Positions 34,128 to 44,569 are shown, counted from the first letter of the stretch. The stretch is 46,590 nt of DNA from Shinella pollutisoli (GCF_024609765.1 NZ_JANFDG010000036.1:1-46590), one strand, 5' to 3'. Notes: a model not told the origin generated them from the letters alone. Program-made: numbers and translations.

Positions 34128-35000
34128 TCAGGCCCGGCCCGCCTCCCAGCCGAGCATCGCGCGCTTGCGCGTCAGCCCCCAGTGATAGCCCGTGAGCGCG
34201 CCGCTCTTGCCGAGCGCGCGGTGGCAGGGCACGACGAAGGAGATGGGATTGCGGCCGACGGCGGCGCCGACGGCGCGCGAGGCGGCGGGCTGGCCGAGCC
34301 CCTCGGCGATGGCGGAATAGGTGACGGCGCGGCCCATCGGGATGCGGAGCAGCGCCTCCCAGACCCGGACCTGGAAATCCGAGCCGATCAGCACCACGCG
34401 CAGCGGCTCCTCCGGCCGCCAGCGGGCGGGATCGAAGATGCGCGCCGCATAGGCCGCCGTCGCCGCCCGATCCTCCACATAGGTCGCGTTCGGCCAGCGC
34501 GCCGACATGTCCTCGAAGGCGTCGCGCCCGTCCGGCGCGTCGGTGAAGGCAAGGCCGGCGAGCCCGCGGTCGGTAACCATCACCAGCGCGCCGCCGAAGG
34601 GCGAGGGATGCAGGCCGTAGCGGATCGTCAGGCCCTCGCCGCGCGCCTTCCATTCGCCGGGCGACATCGCCTCGTGCGTGACGAAGAGGTCGTGCAGCCG
34701 GCCGGGCCCGGACAGGCCGAGCTCGAGGCTCGTCTCCAGGAGCGGCAGGGCCTCCTGACGGAGCAGGCGCTTGGCGTGGTCGAGGGTCACCGCCTGCAGG
34801 AAGGCCTTCGGCGAAAGCCCGGCCCAGCGGGTGAAGGTCTTCTGCAATTGCGCCGGCGTGCGGCCGAGCCGGGCGGCGAGCGCCTCCAGCCCCGGCTGGT
34901 CGCGATAGTCCTCGGTGATCATCTCGATGATCCGGCGCACGGTCTCGTAGTCGTCGCCGTCCGGCGTGACGTCGGTCTCAAGTGTCGCGGCAATGTTCAT
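34128..35000 (-). CDS. ada: Ada-type regulator / O6-methylguanine-DNA methyltransferase
   Basis: A 290-residue protein: an AraC-type helix-turn-helix region (about 20-110: LEALAARLGRTPAQLQKTFTRWAGLSPKAFLQ, split into halves by alpha-helical repeats) followed by the methyltransferase domain with the acceptor cysteine in VVPCHRALG. The N-terminal zinc domain of full-length Ada, with its regulatory Cys38, is absent, so it may repair alkylated DNA without classic methylation-switched activation. GGAGAAG precedes ATG 35000; an upstream ATG is ignored. Confidence 0.88.
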   Translation of the reverse strand: MNIAATLETDVTPDGDDYETVRRIIEMITEDYRDQPGLEALAARLGRTPAQLQKTFTRWAGLSPKAFLQAVTLDHAKRLLRQEALPLLETSLELGLSGPGRLHDLFVTHEAMSPGEWKARGEGLTIRYGLHPSPFGGALVMVTDRGLAGLAFTDAPDGRDAFEDMSARWPNATYVEDRAATAAYAARIFDPARWRPEEPLRVVLIGSDFQVRVWEALLRIPMGRAVTYSAIAEGLGQPAASRAVGAAVGRNPISFVVPCHRALGKSGALTGYHWGLTRKRAMLGWEAGRA

Positions 35001-35061
35001 CGTTCTTCTCCTTTGCCGCAAGCAAAGCACGCCCGCGGCAGGGCCGCCACCCGATTCACGA

Positions 35062-35541
35062 TCAGTAGCCGCGCTTCACCCGGGCGAGCGCGCCGGAGAA
35101 GGCGGTGGCGAAGCGCTCGCGGTCGTCGAGCGGCAGGAAGGTGCCGACGTCGGTGCGGCGGCCCTGCCCCGCGACATGCATCGCGGTGATGCCGATCTTC
35201 GGCTTGCGCGCGACGTTGAAGCGCGCCCAGAACGGATTGAAGGCATAGTCCGTCTCGCGGCCCGACGGGCTGATCTTGCGGATCAGGATATTGGTGCGCG
35301 AGAGCGAGACGATCTCGCGCGCCCTGGCCGCGCGGTTGTTGAGCCAGAAGGCGCCGTAGAGCGCGGCGAAGTCGAGGCCGAAGAACAGCACGATCGGCCA
35401 GGCGCCGGAGATCAGGAACACCGCCATGTGGGCGACGCTCAGGGCACCGGCGATCAGGAAGAAGACGCGGTGGCCGTTGCGGCCGAGCGAGCGATGCGGA
35501 TGGAGCTCCGCCGAGAACAGCGGCAGCTCGTTCATCGTCAT
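35062..35541 (-). CDS. DUF2244 membrane protein
   Basis: About 159 residues with two hydrophobic membrane segments (VFFLIAGALSVAHMAVFLIS and a following FFGLDFAALYGAFWL), then a soluble C-terminal part with DRERFATAFSGALA near the end. This is the DUF2244 family, of unknown function. Upstream ATGs at 35562/35559 are possible; AAGG suits the ATG at 35541. It is divergent from nth with only 43 bases (or 22 if the longer start is used) between starts, so the two promoters must overlap the coding regions. Confidence 0.8.
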   Translation of the reverse strand: MTMNELPLFSAELHPHRSLGRNGHRVFFLIAGALSVAHMAVFLISGAWPIVLFFGLDFAALYGAFWLNNRAARAREIVSLSRTNILIRKISPSGRETDYAFNPFWARFNVARKPKIGITAMHVAGQGRRTDVGTFLPLDDRERFATAFSGALARVKRGY

Positions 35542-35584
35542 GTCGGCGTTGCCTTGCATCATGGCCGCCGACTATAGAAGCAAG

Positions 35585-36328
35585 ATGGAAAACGCGAAAC
35601 TGAAAAAGCGCAAATCCGCGCCGAGACGCCCGAAAAGCCTCTATTCGCAGGAGGAGCTCCGCGAGATCTTCCGCCGCTTCTGCGTGCAGCGGCCGGAGCC
35701 GAAGGGCGAGCTGGAGCACATCAACCCGTTCACGCTGCTGGTGGCCGTGGCGCTCTCCGCGCAGGCGACGGACGCCGGCGTCAACAAGGCGACGCGGGCG
35801 CTCTTCAAGGTGGCCGACACGCCGGAGAAGATGCTGGAGCTCGGCGAGGAACGGCTGCGCGACTACATCAAGACCATCGGCCTCTACCGCAACAAGGCGA
35901 AGAACGTCATCGCGCTCAGCCGCATGCTGGTGGAGAATTTCGGCGGGGAGGTGCCGCGCACGCGCGACGCGCTGGTGACGCTTCCCGGCGTCGGCCGCAA
36001 GACGGCGAACGTGGTGCTCTCCATGGCCTTCGGCCAGGCGACGCTCGCCGTCGACACGCATATCTTCCGCATCGCCAACAGGATTCGCCTGGCGCCCGGG
36101 AAGACGCCCGACGAGGTCGAGGAAAAGCTGATCCGCATCATCCCGGACGAGTACCTCTACCACGCCCATCACTGGCTGATCCTGCACGGGCGCTACGTCT
36201 GCAAGGCGCGCCGGCCGGAATGCGAGCACTGTATCATCGCCGACCTGTGCAAATCGCCGGAGAAGACCTGCGACATCCCCGCACCGCTCGTCGAGCTGCC
36301 GCCGCAGGTCATCGGCGCTACGGCCTGA
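35585..36328 (+). CDS. nth: Endonuclease III (Nth)
   Basis: A 247-residue base-excision-repair glycosylase/AP lyase. The helix-hairpin-helix LPGVGRKTANVVL provides the catalytic lysine, and the aspartate is in VDTHIFR. The iron-sulfur motif C-x6-C-x2-C-x5-C is present (CKARRPECEHCIIADLC). The N-terminal tail is basic. The end overlaps the convergent TetR gene by 11 bases. Confidence 0.95.
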   Translation: MENAKLKKRKSAPRRPKSLYSQEELREIFRRFCVQRPEPKGELEHINPFTLLVAVALSAQATDAGVNKATRALFKVADTPEKMLELGEERLRDYIKTIGLYRNKAKNVIALSRMLVENFGGEVPRTRDALVTLPGVGRKTANVVLSMAFGQATLAVDTHIFRIANRIRLAPGKTPDEVEEKLIRIIPDEYLYHAHHWLILHGRYVCKARRPECEHCIIADLCKSPEKTCDIPAPLVELPPQVIGATA

Positions 36329-36893
36329 CGAGGCCGTCGAGGAGGGCGGCGATGGCGGCCTCGTAGGCCGCGCGGTCCGCGCCCGCCTCTATGGCGAGCG
36401 CCGCGCGGTCGAAGGCGGCCGAGAGCAGGGCCGCGAGCGCGTCGAGCCGCCCGCTCTCCGCCCGCCCGCCGAGCAGGGCCGCAAGGCCCGCCCGCAACGC
36501 GCCCTCCGCATGGTCCCGGTCGATCGCGCCGAGCGCCTCGACGCCGAGAACCGCCGGCGCCTCGAGGAGCAGCAGGCGGGTGCGGCCGGGCACGGCCATG
36601 GCGTCGAAATAGGCGGCCGCACCGAGCAGCAGCGCCGCGCGCGGCGAGGCCGCCGGCGCCGCCCTTGCCTCGATATCCGCGGCGACGGCCGCCGCCTCCC
36701 CTTCCAGCACGGCGCGGAACAGCGCCTTCTTGTCCTCGAAATGGTGATAGAGCGCGCCGCGCGTGACGCCGGCCGCCGCGACGATGTCCGGCGTCGCCGT
36801 CTCCGCATAGCCCCTCTCCACGAAGAGCCGCCGTGCGGCGTCGATCAGCGCAAGGCGCGTCGCCTGCGTGCGTTCCCGGTTGCTGCGCGCCAT
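36318..36893 (-). CDS. TetR-family transcriptional regulator
   Basis: A 191-residue TetR regulator with the HTH at about 15-60 ([44 protein letters not shown] without a break in the motif). It is divergent from the VOC gene. Two palindromic sites in the 85-base gap (36905-36925 and about 36936-36952) are clear TetR operators, so it most likely represses itself and the VOC gene. Ligand unknown. Confidence 0.9.
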   Translation of the reverse strand: MARSNRERTQATRLALIDAARRLFVERGYAETATPDIVAAAGVTRGALYHHFEDKKALFRAVLEGEAAAVAADIEARAAPAASPRAALLLGAAAYFDAMAVPGRTRLLLLEAPAVLGVEALGAIDRDHAEGALRAGLAALLGGRAESGRLDALAALLSAAFDRAALAIEAGADRAAYEAAIAALLDGLVRP

Positions 36894-36904
36894 TTCTCTC
36901 CTTT

Positions 36905-36952
36905 ACATACATTCAGTATGTATGTTAATGAGCGGATACATGCAGATTGTAT
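36905..36952. promoter_or_regulatory. Two TetR operators between the regulator and VOC genes
   Basis: ACATACAT and ATGTATGT (36905-36912, 36918-36925) are perfect 8-base arms around TCAGT. A second, weaker site has ATACA (36936-36940) and TGTAT (36948-36952) around seven bases. Such ACATAC/GTATGT palindromes are typical of TetR repressors. Confidence 0.75.
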
Positions 36953-36978
36953 GTCAACCGAGACCGAAGGAGAAGAGC

Positions 36979-37404
36979 ATGCGCACGACCGGCTACTATC
37001 CCGTGATCATGACCGGCGACGTCGCCGGCACCGCGGCCTTCTACCGGACCCATTTCCGCTTCGAGCCACTTTTCGCCGCCGACTGGTACGTGCACCTGCA
37101 ATCGGCCGAGGACGGGAAGGCGACGCTCGCGATCCTCGACGGCGGCCACGAGACGATCCCCGCGGCCGCGCGGGGCCGGGTCGGCGGGCTGATCCTCAAT
37201 TTCGAGGTGGAGGACGTCGACGCGGTCTACCGGGAGCTGCGCGCCGCCGGCCTGCCCCTGCTGCTCGACATCCGCGACGAGGATTTCGGCCAGCGCCATT
37301 TCATCACGGCCGACCCGAACGGCGTGCTGATCGACGTGATCACGCCGATCGCCCCCTCGCCCGAATTCGCGGCCCTCTACGACGCGGCCGCCCTACCCGG
37401 CTGA
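36979..37404 (+). CDS. VOC (glyoxalase/bleomycin-resistance-like) family protein
   Basis: A 141-residue single VOC fold: [18 protein letters not shown] at the first beta-alpha unit and [18 protein letters not shown] at the last. AAGGAG precedes the start. Divergent from and probably controlled by the TetR regulator. Its end overlaps the convergent membrane-protein gene by 12 bases. Substrate unknown. Confidence 0.85.
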   Translation: MRTTGYYPVIMTGDVAGTAAFYRTHFRFEPLFAADWYVHLQSAEDGKATLAILDGGHETIPAAARGRVGGLILNFEVEDVDAVYRELRAAGLPLLLDIRDEDFGQRHFITADPNGVLIDVITPIAPSPEFAALYDAAALPG

Positions 37405-38112
37405 GAAGGCCGGGTCGCGGCGCGACAGCGCCTTGTGCAGATGCACCATCAGCCCGGCGGCGAAGAGCGGCGTCAAGAGGTTGACGACGGGCACGGCGAG
37501 GAAAGCGGCGATCAGCAGGCCGGCGATGAGCACCGTCGAGGCGTGCTTGGCGCGGAACAGCCGCGCCTCGGCCGGCGGGCGGTGGCGCATCGCCGCGAAC
37601 TCGAAGAACTCGCGGCCGAGCAGGTAGCCGTTGACCAGGAAGAAGGCGACGAGGTTGACGCCCGGCACGAGGAGCAGCGCCAGCGCCACGAGGTTGCCGA
37701 GGACGACGATGCCGAGGAACTTGAGCGAGCCGAGGATCGCCGCGCCGAGCGGCAGGGCGGTGCCCGGCGGCTCGGCCGGATAGTCGCGCGTCTCGATCAC
37801 CTCCGCCACGTCGTCGAGGAAGAAGCCGGCGATGATCGCCGTCACCGGGGCGAGCAGGAGCGCCAGCACGAGCGCGAGCCCGATGCTCGCCGCCATGCCG
37901 AAGACGACGGCGAGGAGGCCCGCCCAGTCCGGCATCCCGGCCGGCACCAGCCCTTCGAGGAAGGGCAGCGCGAAGGCGACGAAGCTCTCGCGCAGCGCGA
38001 ACCACAGCACCACCAGCGCCAGCAGCGTGAGGCCGATCACCTTCCAGAACACGCCGCGCGTCTCGGGCGCGAAGAGGTTTGCGAGCGAAAGCCGTGCGGC
38101 GTCGAGGATCAT
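37393..38112 (-). CDS. EI24/CysZ-like membrane protein
   Basis: A 239-residue membrane protein with about 5-6 hydrophobic segments and the EI24-domain signature [16 protein letters not shown], followed by [33 protein letters not shown]. coli CysZ of this family helps sulfate uptake; a sulfate role here is only by homology. The longer upstream frame runs through a palindromic repeat and is not used. Confidence 0.85.
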   Translation of the reverse strand: MILDAARLSLANLFAPETRGVFWKVIGLTLLALVVLWFALRESFVAFALPFLEGLVPAGMPDWAGLLAVVFGMAASIGLALVLALLLAPVTAIIAGFFLDDVAEVIETRDYPAEPPGTALPLGAAILGSLKFLGIVVLGNLVALALLLVPGVNLVAFFLVNGYLLGREFFEFAAMRHRPPAEARLFRAKHASTVLIAGLLIAAFLAVPVVNLLTPLFAAGLMVHLHKALSRRDPAFSAG

Positions 38113-38160
38113 GCGGGGGCGCTCCCTGTCGGTGACGGGACGATCGCCTCGGCGGCCCTG

Positions 38161-38218
38161 CCCCTCATCCGGCCTGCCGGCCGCCGTCTCCCCGCAGGCG
38201 GGAAGAGGGGGTGAGGGG
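38161..38218. repeat. Rhizobial palindromic intergenic repeat (RIME-like), copy 1
   Basis: CCCCTCATCCGGCCTGCCGG followed by a second stem (TCTCCCCGC/GCGGGAAGA). The same core occurs at 46414 and, inverted, near 44685. It lies upstream of the EI24 gene, in the gap before the chemoreceptor. Confidence 0.7.
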
Positions 38219-38372
38219 CGGGCCGGACGCGCGACCGCCCTGTGCGGATGGCCGGCATGTAGGGTGCCGCCGGGCGGGCGGCAAGACGGCGCCATTAAGC
38301 CGCCGTTAAACGAGGCGGCCTAGACTCCGCGCCACGCGCGAAACGTATCGCCAGAGGAAGTCAGGAACCGTC

Positions 38373-40394
38373 ATGCGTAATTTCCGGATCAGCAGGCTCC
38401 TGCCTGCGCTCTTCGTCCTGATGGTGGTGCTGGGCGGGCTGCAGGGGGCGGTCGCCTTCCGCTCGCTCTCGGCCATGACCGGCCATATCGAGCGGATCGG
38501 CGCCGAGCGCATGCCGCAAATGAGCGCCATCCTGCAGCTCAGCCACGCCTTCTCCGAGCTGCACGCCACCTATTCCGAGCACCTGCTGTCGATGGACCCC
38601 GACGAGATCGGCCGCATCGAGGCGCGCATCAAGGCACGCGCCGACGCCTTCTCCGGCATGATCGACGCCTACGGCGCGGCGAACGGCGGCGATGCGGCGA
38701 CGGTGGCCGAGGTCGACGGCATCAGGGCGACGCTTGCGACCTATGCCGCGGACTCGGAAAAGCTCATCCAGTTCTCGGCGATCGCCGCCAAGGGGCCGGC
38801 GCTGGAGGTCTACAAGGGACCGATGCAGGCAAGCGCCGACGCCATCGCCGCCTCGCTCAACGACCTCGTCGCCCGCAACCAGAAGGTCACGGAGGAGACG
38901 ATCGGCACCGCGCGGGCGGAGGAGGGCTTCGCCTTCGCGCTGACCTGGGCCTCGCTCGCCGTCTCGACGGGCCTGGCGCTCGCCGCGATCGTCCTCGTCA
39001 ACCGCCGCGTGGTGAGGCCGATCGACGCGCTCGCCGGGGCGATGAAGCGGCTTGCCGGCGGCGACACGGCCGTGACGATCCCGCATGCCGAGCGGAAGGA
39101 CGAGATCGGCGAGATGGCCGCCACCGTCGCCGTCTTCCGCGACAACGCGGCCGAGCGCCAGCGGCTGGAGCGCCAGGGCGAGGACGACCGCCGCCGCGCC
39201 GAGGGCGAGCGCCAGGCCCGCGAGGCCGAGCGCACCCGCGACAGCGGCCGCGTGCAGGAGGCCGTCTCCCACCTCGGCGAGGCGCTCGGCAGGCTCGCGG
39301 CCGGCGACATGACCTGCCGCATCGACAAGCCGTTCGACGGCGACCTCGACCGGCTGCGCGAGGACTTCAACGCCTCCGTCCAGCACCTTGCCGACGCGCT
39401 GCGCGAGGTCGGCGAGAACGCGCGCGCCATCGACGCCGGCGCCAGCCAGATCCGCGCCGCCGCCGACGACCTGTCGCGCCGCACCGAGCAGCAGGCGGCC
39501 TCCGTCGAGGAGACGGCCGCGGCCCTGGAGGAGATCACCACGACGGTGCGCGATTCGACGAAGCGCGCGGAGGAGGCCGGCGTGCTCGTCACCCGCACGC
39601 GCGACGGCGCGGAGAAATCCGGCGCGGTCGTCGAGCGCGCCGTCACCGCCATGCAGGCGATCGAGAAGTCCTCGCAGGAGATCACCAGCATCATCGGCGT
39701 CATCGACGACATCGCCTTCCAGACCAACCTCCTGGCGCTCAACGCCGGCGTCGAGGCGGCGCGCGCCGGCGAGGCGGGCAAGGGCTTCGCGGTCGTGGCG
39801 CAGGAGGTGCGCGAGCTCGCCCAGCGTTCGGCCAAGGCGGCGCGCGAGATCAAGGCGCTGATCACCACCTCCGGCGAGCAGGTCAAGAGCGGCGTGTCGC
39901 TCGTCGGCGAGACCGGCCGGGCGCTTCGCACCATCGTCGTCGAGGTGCAGGAGATCAACGGCCACGTCCAGGCGATCGTCGAGGCCGCGCGCGAGCAGTC
40001 GAGCGGCCTCACGGAGATCAACACGGCCGTCAACCAGATGGACCAGGGCACGCAGCAGAACGCCGCCATGGTCGAGGAGACGACCGCCGCGAGCCACGGG
40101 CTCGCCTCCGAGGTGCAGGCGCTGAACGCGCTGATCGCCCGCTTCAACGTCGGCGCCGGCACCGGCCAGACCCGCGCCGCGCACGCGCCGCCGCATCTCC
40201 ACGTCGTCGCCACGCCGCCGGCGGCCCCCGCCGCGAGGCCGGCGCGGAAATCCCCCGGCCAGTGGACCGTCAAGTCCGCCACCGCGGCCTCGCGTCCCGT
40301 CACCTCGCCGGCGCTGGCGCTCGGCGAAAAGCTCGCCGGCGCGCTCGGCGTGCGCCAGGACAAGGGTAATGACGGCGACTGGGAGGAGTTCTGA
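38373..40394 (+). CDS. Methyl-accepting chemotaxis protein with C-terminal tether
   Basis: A 673-residue chemoreceptor. The first membrane segment is at about 7-28, a periplasmic helical ligand domain follows, and the second segment is at about 186-209. Two HAMP-like modules follow ([21 protein letters not shown] and [15 protein letters not shown]). The signalling domain has the conserved tip [20 protein letters not shown] and [15 protein letters not shown]. The C-terminus ends in DWEEF, matching the pentapeptide that recruits CheR/CheB (consensus NWETF). AGGAA precedes the ATG. Ligand unknown. Confidence 0.92.
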   Translation: MRNFRISRLLPALFVLMVVLGGLQGAVAFRSLSAMTGHIERIGAERMPQMSAILQLSHAFSELHATYSEHLLSMDPDEIGRIEARIKARADAFSGMIDAYGAANGGDAATVAEVDGIRATLATYAADSEKLIQFSAIAAKGPALEVYKGPMQASADAIAASLNDLVARNQKVTEETIGTARAEEGFAFALTWASLAVSTGLALAAIVLVNRRVVRPIDALAGAMKRLAGGDTAVTIPHAERKDEIGEMAATVAVFRDNAAERQRLERQGEDDRRRAEGERQAREAERTRDSGRVQEAVSHLGEALGRLAAGDMTCRIDKPFDGDLDRLREDFNASVQHLADALREVGENARAIDAGASQIRAAADDLSRRTEQQAASVEETAAALEEITTTVRDSTKRAEEAGVLVTRTRDGAEKSGAVVERAVTAMQAIEKSSQEITSIIGVIDDIAFQTNLLALNAGVEAARAGEAGKGFAVVAQEVRELAQRSAKAAREIKALITTSGEQVKSGVSLVGETGRALRTIVVEVQEINGHVQAIVEAAREQSSGLTEINTAVNQMDQGTQQNAAMVEETTAASHGLASEVQALNALIARFNVGAGTGQTRAAHAPPHLHVVATPPAAPAARPARKSPGQWTVKSATAASRPVTSPALALGEKLAGALGVRQDKGNDGDWEEF

Positions 40395-40418
40395 GACGGT
40401 TTTTCGCATCCGCCTCTA

Positions 40419-40575
40419 CACCCCCCTCTGCCCTGCCGGGCATCTCCCCCTCAAGGGGGGAGATCGGCAAGAAGCAGAAACCTTGCTCAAACAGCGACGT
40501 CGGAGATAGGCGAAATGGCGCCCCATCCAATCTCCCCCCTTGAGGGGGAGATGCCCGGCAGGCCAGAGGGGGGTG
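40419..40575. repeat. 157-base inverted-repeat element between convergent genes
   Basis: Arms 40419-40464 and 40530-40575 are near-perfect inverted copies of about 46 bases: CACCCCCCTCTG, GCCGGGCATCTCC, CCTCAAGGGGGGAGAT and their complements. The inside is unrelated unique sequence. It fits between the stops of the chemoreceptor (+) and epmB (-), so it may serve as a two-way terminator, and has the form of a miniature palindromic element (MITE or rhizobial mosaic repeat). Confidence 0.75.
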
Positions 40576-40585
40576 CGGCTACCGC

Positions 40586-41635
40586 CTACTTCGGCGGATA
40601 GATATGCGTCCCACCCCGGAAATCGCGCACGCGGAAACGGCCGTCGCCCGCTTCCTCGACGGCCGCGGAATCCGCGCGGACCTTGCCGTGGCCGCCGGGG
40701 ATGTCGAGGATGTAGGCGGGCTGGCAGAGGCCGGAGACGCGGCCGCGCAAGGCCGCCACCAGCGCCCGGCCCTCGGCAAGCGTCAGGCGGAAATGCGCCG
40801 TTCCGGGCGCGAGGTCCGGATGGTGCAGGTAATAGGGCTTCACCCGGTTCTCGACGAAGGTGCGCATCAGCGCGGCGAGCACGCCCGCGTCGTCGTTGAC
40901 GCCCTTCAGCAGTACCGTCTGGCTGACGAGCGCGAAGCCGGCATCGGCGAGGCAGGCGATCGCCGCGCGCGCCGCATCGGTGAACTCGCGCGGATGGTTG
41001 GCGTGGAGCGCCACGTAGACGGTCTTGCCCGAGGCCTTCAGCGCCGCGGTCAGATCCGCATCCACGCGCTCCGGATCGACCACCGGCACGCGGGTGTGGA
41101 CGCGGACGACCTTGACATGGGCGATCGCCGCGAGCCGCTCGAGGATCTCGCGCAGGCGGCGGGGCGACAGCACCAGCGGATCGCCGCCGGTCAGGATCAC
41201 CTCCCAGATCTCCGGCCGCTCGGCGACATAGGCGACGGCCGCGTCCAGCGCCTCGGAGGAAAGCGTGCCGAGACCCTCCGGCCCGACCATCTCACGGCGG
41301 AAGCAGAAGCGGCAATAGACCGGGCAGACATGCACGGCCTTGAGCAGCACCCGGTCCGGATAGCGATGGACGATGCCCTCCACGGGACTGTGCGCGAGGT
41401 CGCCGATCGGGTCGGCCCGCTCCTCCGGCAGCGTCACGAGCTCCGCCGCGTCGGGCAGGAACTGCCGGGCGACGGGATCCTCCGCGTCCGCCGGATCGAT
41501 CAGCGCGGCGATCGCCGGCGTCACCGCGACCGCATAGCGCCCGGCGACCGCCGCGGCATCCGCACGGCGCGCCTCGGGAACGAGGCCCGCGGCCACGAGC
41601 TCGTCCGCCGTCCTGAGGCTTTTTTCCGCCGTCAC
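40586..41635 (-). CDS. epmB: EpmB, lysine 2,3-aminomutase-like EF-P modification enzyme
   Basis: A 349-residue radical-SAM enzyme with C-x3-C-x2-C in CPVYCRFCFR and the KamA-type motifs ILTGGDPLVLSPRRL and KPYYLHHPDLAPGT. It converts alpha-lysine to beta-lysine for EF-P. The start is a GTG at 41635 that overlaps the epmA stop (GTGA), so both are co-translated. With epmA and divergent efp this makes the whole pathway. Confidence 0.92.
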   Translation of the reverse strand: MTAEKSLRTADELVAAGLVPEARRADAAAVAGRYAVAVTPAIAALIDPADAEDPVARQFLPDAAELVTLPEERADPIGDLAHSPVEGIVHRYPDRVLLKAVHVCPVYCRFCFRREMVGPEGLGTLSSEALDAAVAYVAERPEIWEVILTGGDPLVLSPRRLREILERLAAIAHVKVVRVHTRVPVVDPERVDADLTAALKASGKTVYVALHANHPREFTDAARAAIACLADAGFALVSQTVLLKGVNDDAGVLAALMRTFVENRVKPYYLHHPDLAPGTAHFRLTLAEGRALVAALRGRVSGLCQPAYILDIPGGHGKVRADSAAVEEAGDGRFRVRDFRGGTHIYPPK

Positions 41636-42696
41636 GGCGCCGTCTCCGCCACGGGCGCCCAGAGCACCTGCTCGATGCGGCCCGCTCCCGTCGCCAGCAT
41701 CGCCAGCCGGTCGAAGCCGAGCGCGATGCCGCTCGCCTCCGGCATGACCGCGAGCGCCGCGAGGAAGTCCTCGTCGAGCGGATAGGTCTCGCCGTAGATA
41801 CGCGCCTTCTCCGCCATCTCCAGCGCGAAACGGCGGCGCTGCTCGGCCGGGTCGGTGAGCTCGCCGAAGGCATTGGCGAGCTCGACGCCGCAGGCATAGA
41901 GCTCGAAGCGCTCGGCGACGCGCCGGTCGTGCGGCGCGGGACGGGCGAGTGCCGCCTCCGCCACCGGATATTCGCAGAGGATCGTCGCCCGGCCGAAGCC
42001 GAGCGCCGGCTCGACCTTCTCCACCAGAACCCGGCTGAAGAGATCGGCCCAGGTGTCGTCCGCCGCCACGCGCAGTCCCGCCTGCGCGAGGGCGGCGGCG
42101 AGCCGCCCGCGGTCCGTCGCCCCGTCCGCGTCGACGGAGGCGAGAAGGTCGATGCCGGCGAAGCGGGCGAAGGCATCCGCCACCGTCAGCCGCTCGGGCT
42201 CCAGCGCCGGATCGCAGACGGCGCCGCGATAGGTCAGCACGGAGGCGCCCGCCGCCTCCGCCGCAAGCCGCAGCATCGCCGCGCAATCCGCCATCAGCGC
42301 CGTGTAGGGCTCGCCCGCGCGGTACCATTCGAGCATGGTGAACTCCGGATGGTGCAGGGGCCCGCGCTCGCGGTTGCGGTAGACATGGGCGAAGCAGGCG
42401 ATGCGGGTTTCACCGGCGGCCAGCAGCTTCTTGCAGGCGAATTCCGGCGAGGTGTGCAGGTAGAGCGGCGTCTCCTCGCCCGAATGGCCGACGGCGGCGG
42501 TCGCGAAGGCATGCAGGTGCGCCTCGTTGCCGGGCGAGACCTGCAGCGTCGCCGTGTCCACCTCGACGAAATCGCGCGCGGAAAGCCAGGCCCTCAGCGC
42601 CGCCTGGACGCGGTTGCGCGCCAGGAGAAACGGCCGGCGGTCGGCATGGACGTCGGGCGTCCACCAGGGCGAGGGTCGGGGGGCAGGTCGGTTCAT
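41632..42696 (-). CDS. epmA: EpmA, EF-P--beta-lysine ligase
   Basis: A 354-residue class-II lysyl-tRNA-synthetase paralogue lacking the anticodon-binding domain. Class II motifs are seen in [32 protein letters not shown] (motif 2) and [12 protein letters not shown] (motif 3). It attaches beta-lysine to Lys34 of EF-P. ATG 42696 is chosen; a longer frame lies in non-coding sequence. It is divergent from efp with a 176-base gap. Confidence 0.92.
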   Translation of the reverse strand: MNRPAPRPSPWWTPDVHADRRPFLLARNRVQAALRAWLSARDFVEVDTATLQVSPGNEAHLHAFATAAVGHSGEETPLYLHTSPEFACKKLLAAGETRIACFAHVYRNRERGPLHHPEFTMLEWYRAGEPYTALMADCAAMLRLAAEAAGASVLTYRGAVCDPALEPERLTVADAFARFAGIDLLASVDADGATDRGRLAAALAQAGLRVAADDTWADLFSRVLVEKVEPALGFGRATILCEYPVAEAALARPAPHDRRVAERFELYACGVELANAFGELTDPAEQRRRFALEMAEKARIYGETYPLDEDFLAALAVMPEASGIALGFDRLAMLATGAGRIEQVLWAPVAETAP

Positions 42697-42872
42697 CTCT
42701 AAAAGGTTTCTTCGGCCGTTCCGGCGGACGGACTGGCGTTTTGCCGGAATATAGGGTAGTTGCGCCCCGAAAACGCATTTTTGGCGTCCGGGGGGAAACC
42801 CGTCGGGGTCGTCCTCTACGACGCGGCAGGCCCGGTTACAACCCAGTTTCAGGCCAGTTACAGGGAACACCT

Positions 42873-43442
42873 ATGGTAAAGATCATCGCCTCTTCCGTCC
42901 GCAAGGGCAATGTGCTCGACGTCGACGGCAAGCTCTATGTCGTGCTGACGGCGCAGAACTTCCACCCCGGCAAGGGCACGCCGGTCACGCAGATCGACAT
43001 GCGCCGCATCTCCGACGGCACGAAGGTCTCCGAGCGCTACCGCACGACCGAGCAGGTCGAGCGCGCCTTCGTCGAGGACCGCGAGCACAACTTCCTCTAC
43101 GAGGACGGCGACGGCTTCCACTTCATGAACCCGGAGACCTACGACCAGCTCACCATGTCGGCGGAGGACATCGGCGACCTCAAGGCCTATCTCCAGGAAG
43201 GCATGACGGTGGTGCTCTCGGTGCACGAGGGCGTGGCCATCGCCATCGACCTGCCGCGCCACGTGACGCTGGAGATCGTCGAGACCGAGCCGGTCGTCAA
43301 GGGCCAGACGGCGTCGTCCTCCTACAAGCCGGCGATCCTCTCGAACGGCATCCGCACCATGGTGCCGCCGCACGTCTCCGCCGGCACCCGCGTCGTCATC
43401 GCGACGGAAGACGGCTCCTACGTCGAGCGCGCCAAGGACTGA
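42873..43442 (+). CDS. efp: Elongation factor P
   Basis: A 189-residue EF-P. The modified loop carries FHPGKGTP with Lys34, the residue that EpmA/EpmB lysylate. The three-domain length is standard, and the C-terminal signature [17 protein letters not shown] is present. It relieves ribosome stalling at proline-rich stretches. A terminator follows the stop. Confidence 0.97.
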   Translation: MVKIIASSVRKGNVLDVDGKLYVVLTAQNFHPGKGTPVTQIDMRRISDGTKVSERYRTTEQVERAFVEDREHNFLYEDGDGFHFMNPETYDQLTMSAEDIGDLKAYLQEGMTVVLSVHEGVAIAIDLPRHVTLEIVETEPVVKGQTASSSYKPAILSNGIRTMVPPHVSAGTRVVIATEDGSYVERAKD

Positions 43443-43461
43443 TCCCGCCTCCGGACGCACG

Positions 43462-43499
43462 GGCCGCCCCGCCGGAAACGGCCGGGCGGCCTTTTTCTT
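43462..43499 (+). terminator. Rho-independent terminator of efp
   Basis: GGCCGCCC (43462-43469) and GGGCGGCC (43484-43491) pair, with a further CCGG/CCGG inside, followed by TTTTTCTT. It begins about 20 bases after the efp stop. Confidence 0.85.
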
Positions 43500-43576
43500 G
43501 CCTCCCTTCCTTCCATCTGCGGCAAAATCCGTTATGACCGGTTTCCGGCTCTCATGACTGGGGACGGGACATCCGC

Positions 43577-44569
43577 ATGACCACATTCGACGTGCTGACG
43601 GTCGGCAACGCCATCGTCGACATCATCGCGCGCTGCGACGACGCCTTCATCACCGACAACGGCATCATCAAGGGGGCGATGAACCTCATCGACGCCGAGC
43701 GGGCCGAGCTGCTCTACGAGCGCATGGGCCCGGCGCTCGAAGCCTCCGGCGGCAGCGCCGGCAACACGGCGGCAGGGGTTGCGAGCTTCGGCGCGCGCGC
43801 CGCCTATTTCGGCAAGGTCGCCGACGACCAGCTCGGCGAGATCTTTTCCCACGACATCCGCGCCCAGGGCGTGCATTTCGAGACGCGGCCGCTCGCCGGC
43901 CCGCCGCCAACGGCCCGCTCGATGATCTTCGTGACGCCGGACGGCGAGCGCTCGATGAACACCTATCTCGGCGCCTGCGTCGAGCTTGGGCCCGAGGACG
44001 TCGAGCCCGACGTGGTGGCCGCCGCCAGGGTCACCTATTTCGAGGGCTATCTCTGGGACCCGCCGCGCGCCAAGGACGCGATCCGCGAATGCGCGCGCAT
44101 CGCGCATGCCAACGGCCGCGAGACGGCGATCACGCTCTCCGACAGCTTCTGCGTCGCCCGCTACCGCGGCGAGTTCCTCGAGCTGATGCGCTCCGGCACG
44201 GTCGACATCGTCTTCGCCAACCGGGCGGAGGCGCTGTCGCTCTACGAGACGGAGGATTTCGAGGAGGCGCTCGCGCGCATCGCGCAGGACTGCCGGCTCG
44301 CCGTGGTGACGATGAGCGAGAAGGGCTCGGTCGTCCTCCACCAGGGCGAGCGCACGAAGGTGGAGGCGCTGGAGATTCCGCGCGTCGTCGACACGACCGG
44401 GGCGGGCGACCTCTATGCGTCGGGCTTCCTCCACGGCTACACCGCGGGACGCTCGCTTGCCGATTGCGGCCGGCTCGGCAGCCTCGCCGCCGGCCTCGTC
44501 ATCCAGCAGGTCGGCCCGCGCCCGATGCTGTCGCTCGCCGACGAGGCGAGGAAGGCGGGGCTTCTGTAA
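43577..44569 (+). CDS. Adenosine kinase-like PfkB-family kinase
   Basis: A 330-residue ribokinase-superfamily kinase. The first signature GGSAGNTAAGVASFG and the catalytic C-terminal motif DTTGAGDLYASGFLHG are present. Rhizobial members at this length are annotated as adenosine kinase. Adenosine salvage is likely; another nucleoside or sugar is possible. The upstream gap of 134 bases holds the efp terminator. Confidence 0.85.
   Translation: MTTFDVLTVGNAIVDIIARCDDAFITDNGIIKGAMNLIDAERAELLYERMGPALEASGGSAGNTAAGVASFGARAAYFGKVADDQLGEIFSHDIRAQGVHFETRPLAGPPPTARSMIFVTPDGERSMNTYLGACVELGPEDVEPDVVAAARVTYFEGYLWDPPRAKDAIRECARIAHANGRETAITLSDSFCVARYRGEFLELMRSGTVDIVFANRAEALSLYETEDFEEALARIAQDCRLAVVTMSEKGSVVLHQGERTKVEALEIPRVVDTTGAGDLYASGFLHGYTAGRSLADCGRLGSLAAGLVIQQVGPRPMLSLADEARKAGLL

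Noticed and set aside
33494-34195. A 233-codon frame in the GC-rich gap and its minus-strand counterparts
   Set aside because: No ribosome-binding site or recognisable domain; composition alone keeps the frame open.
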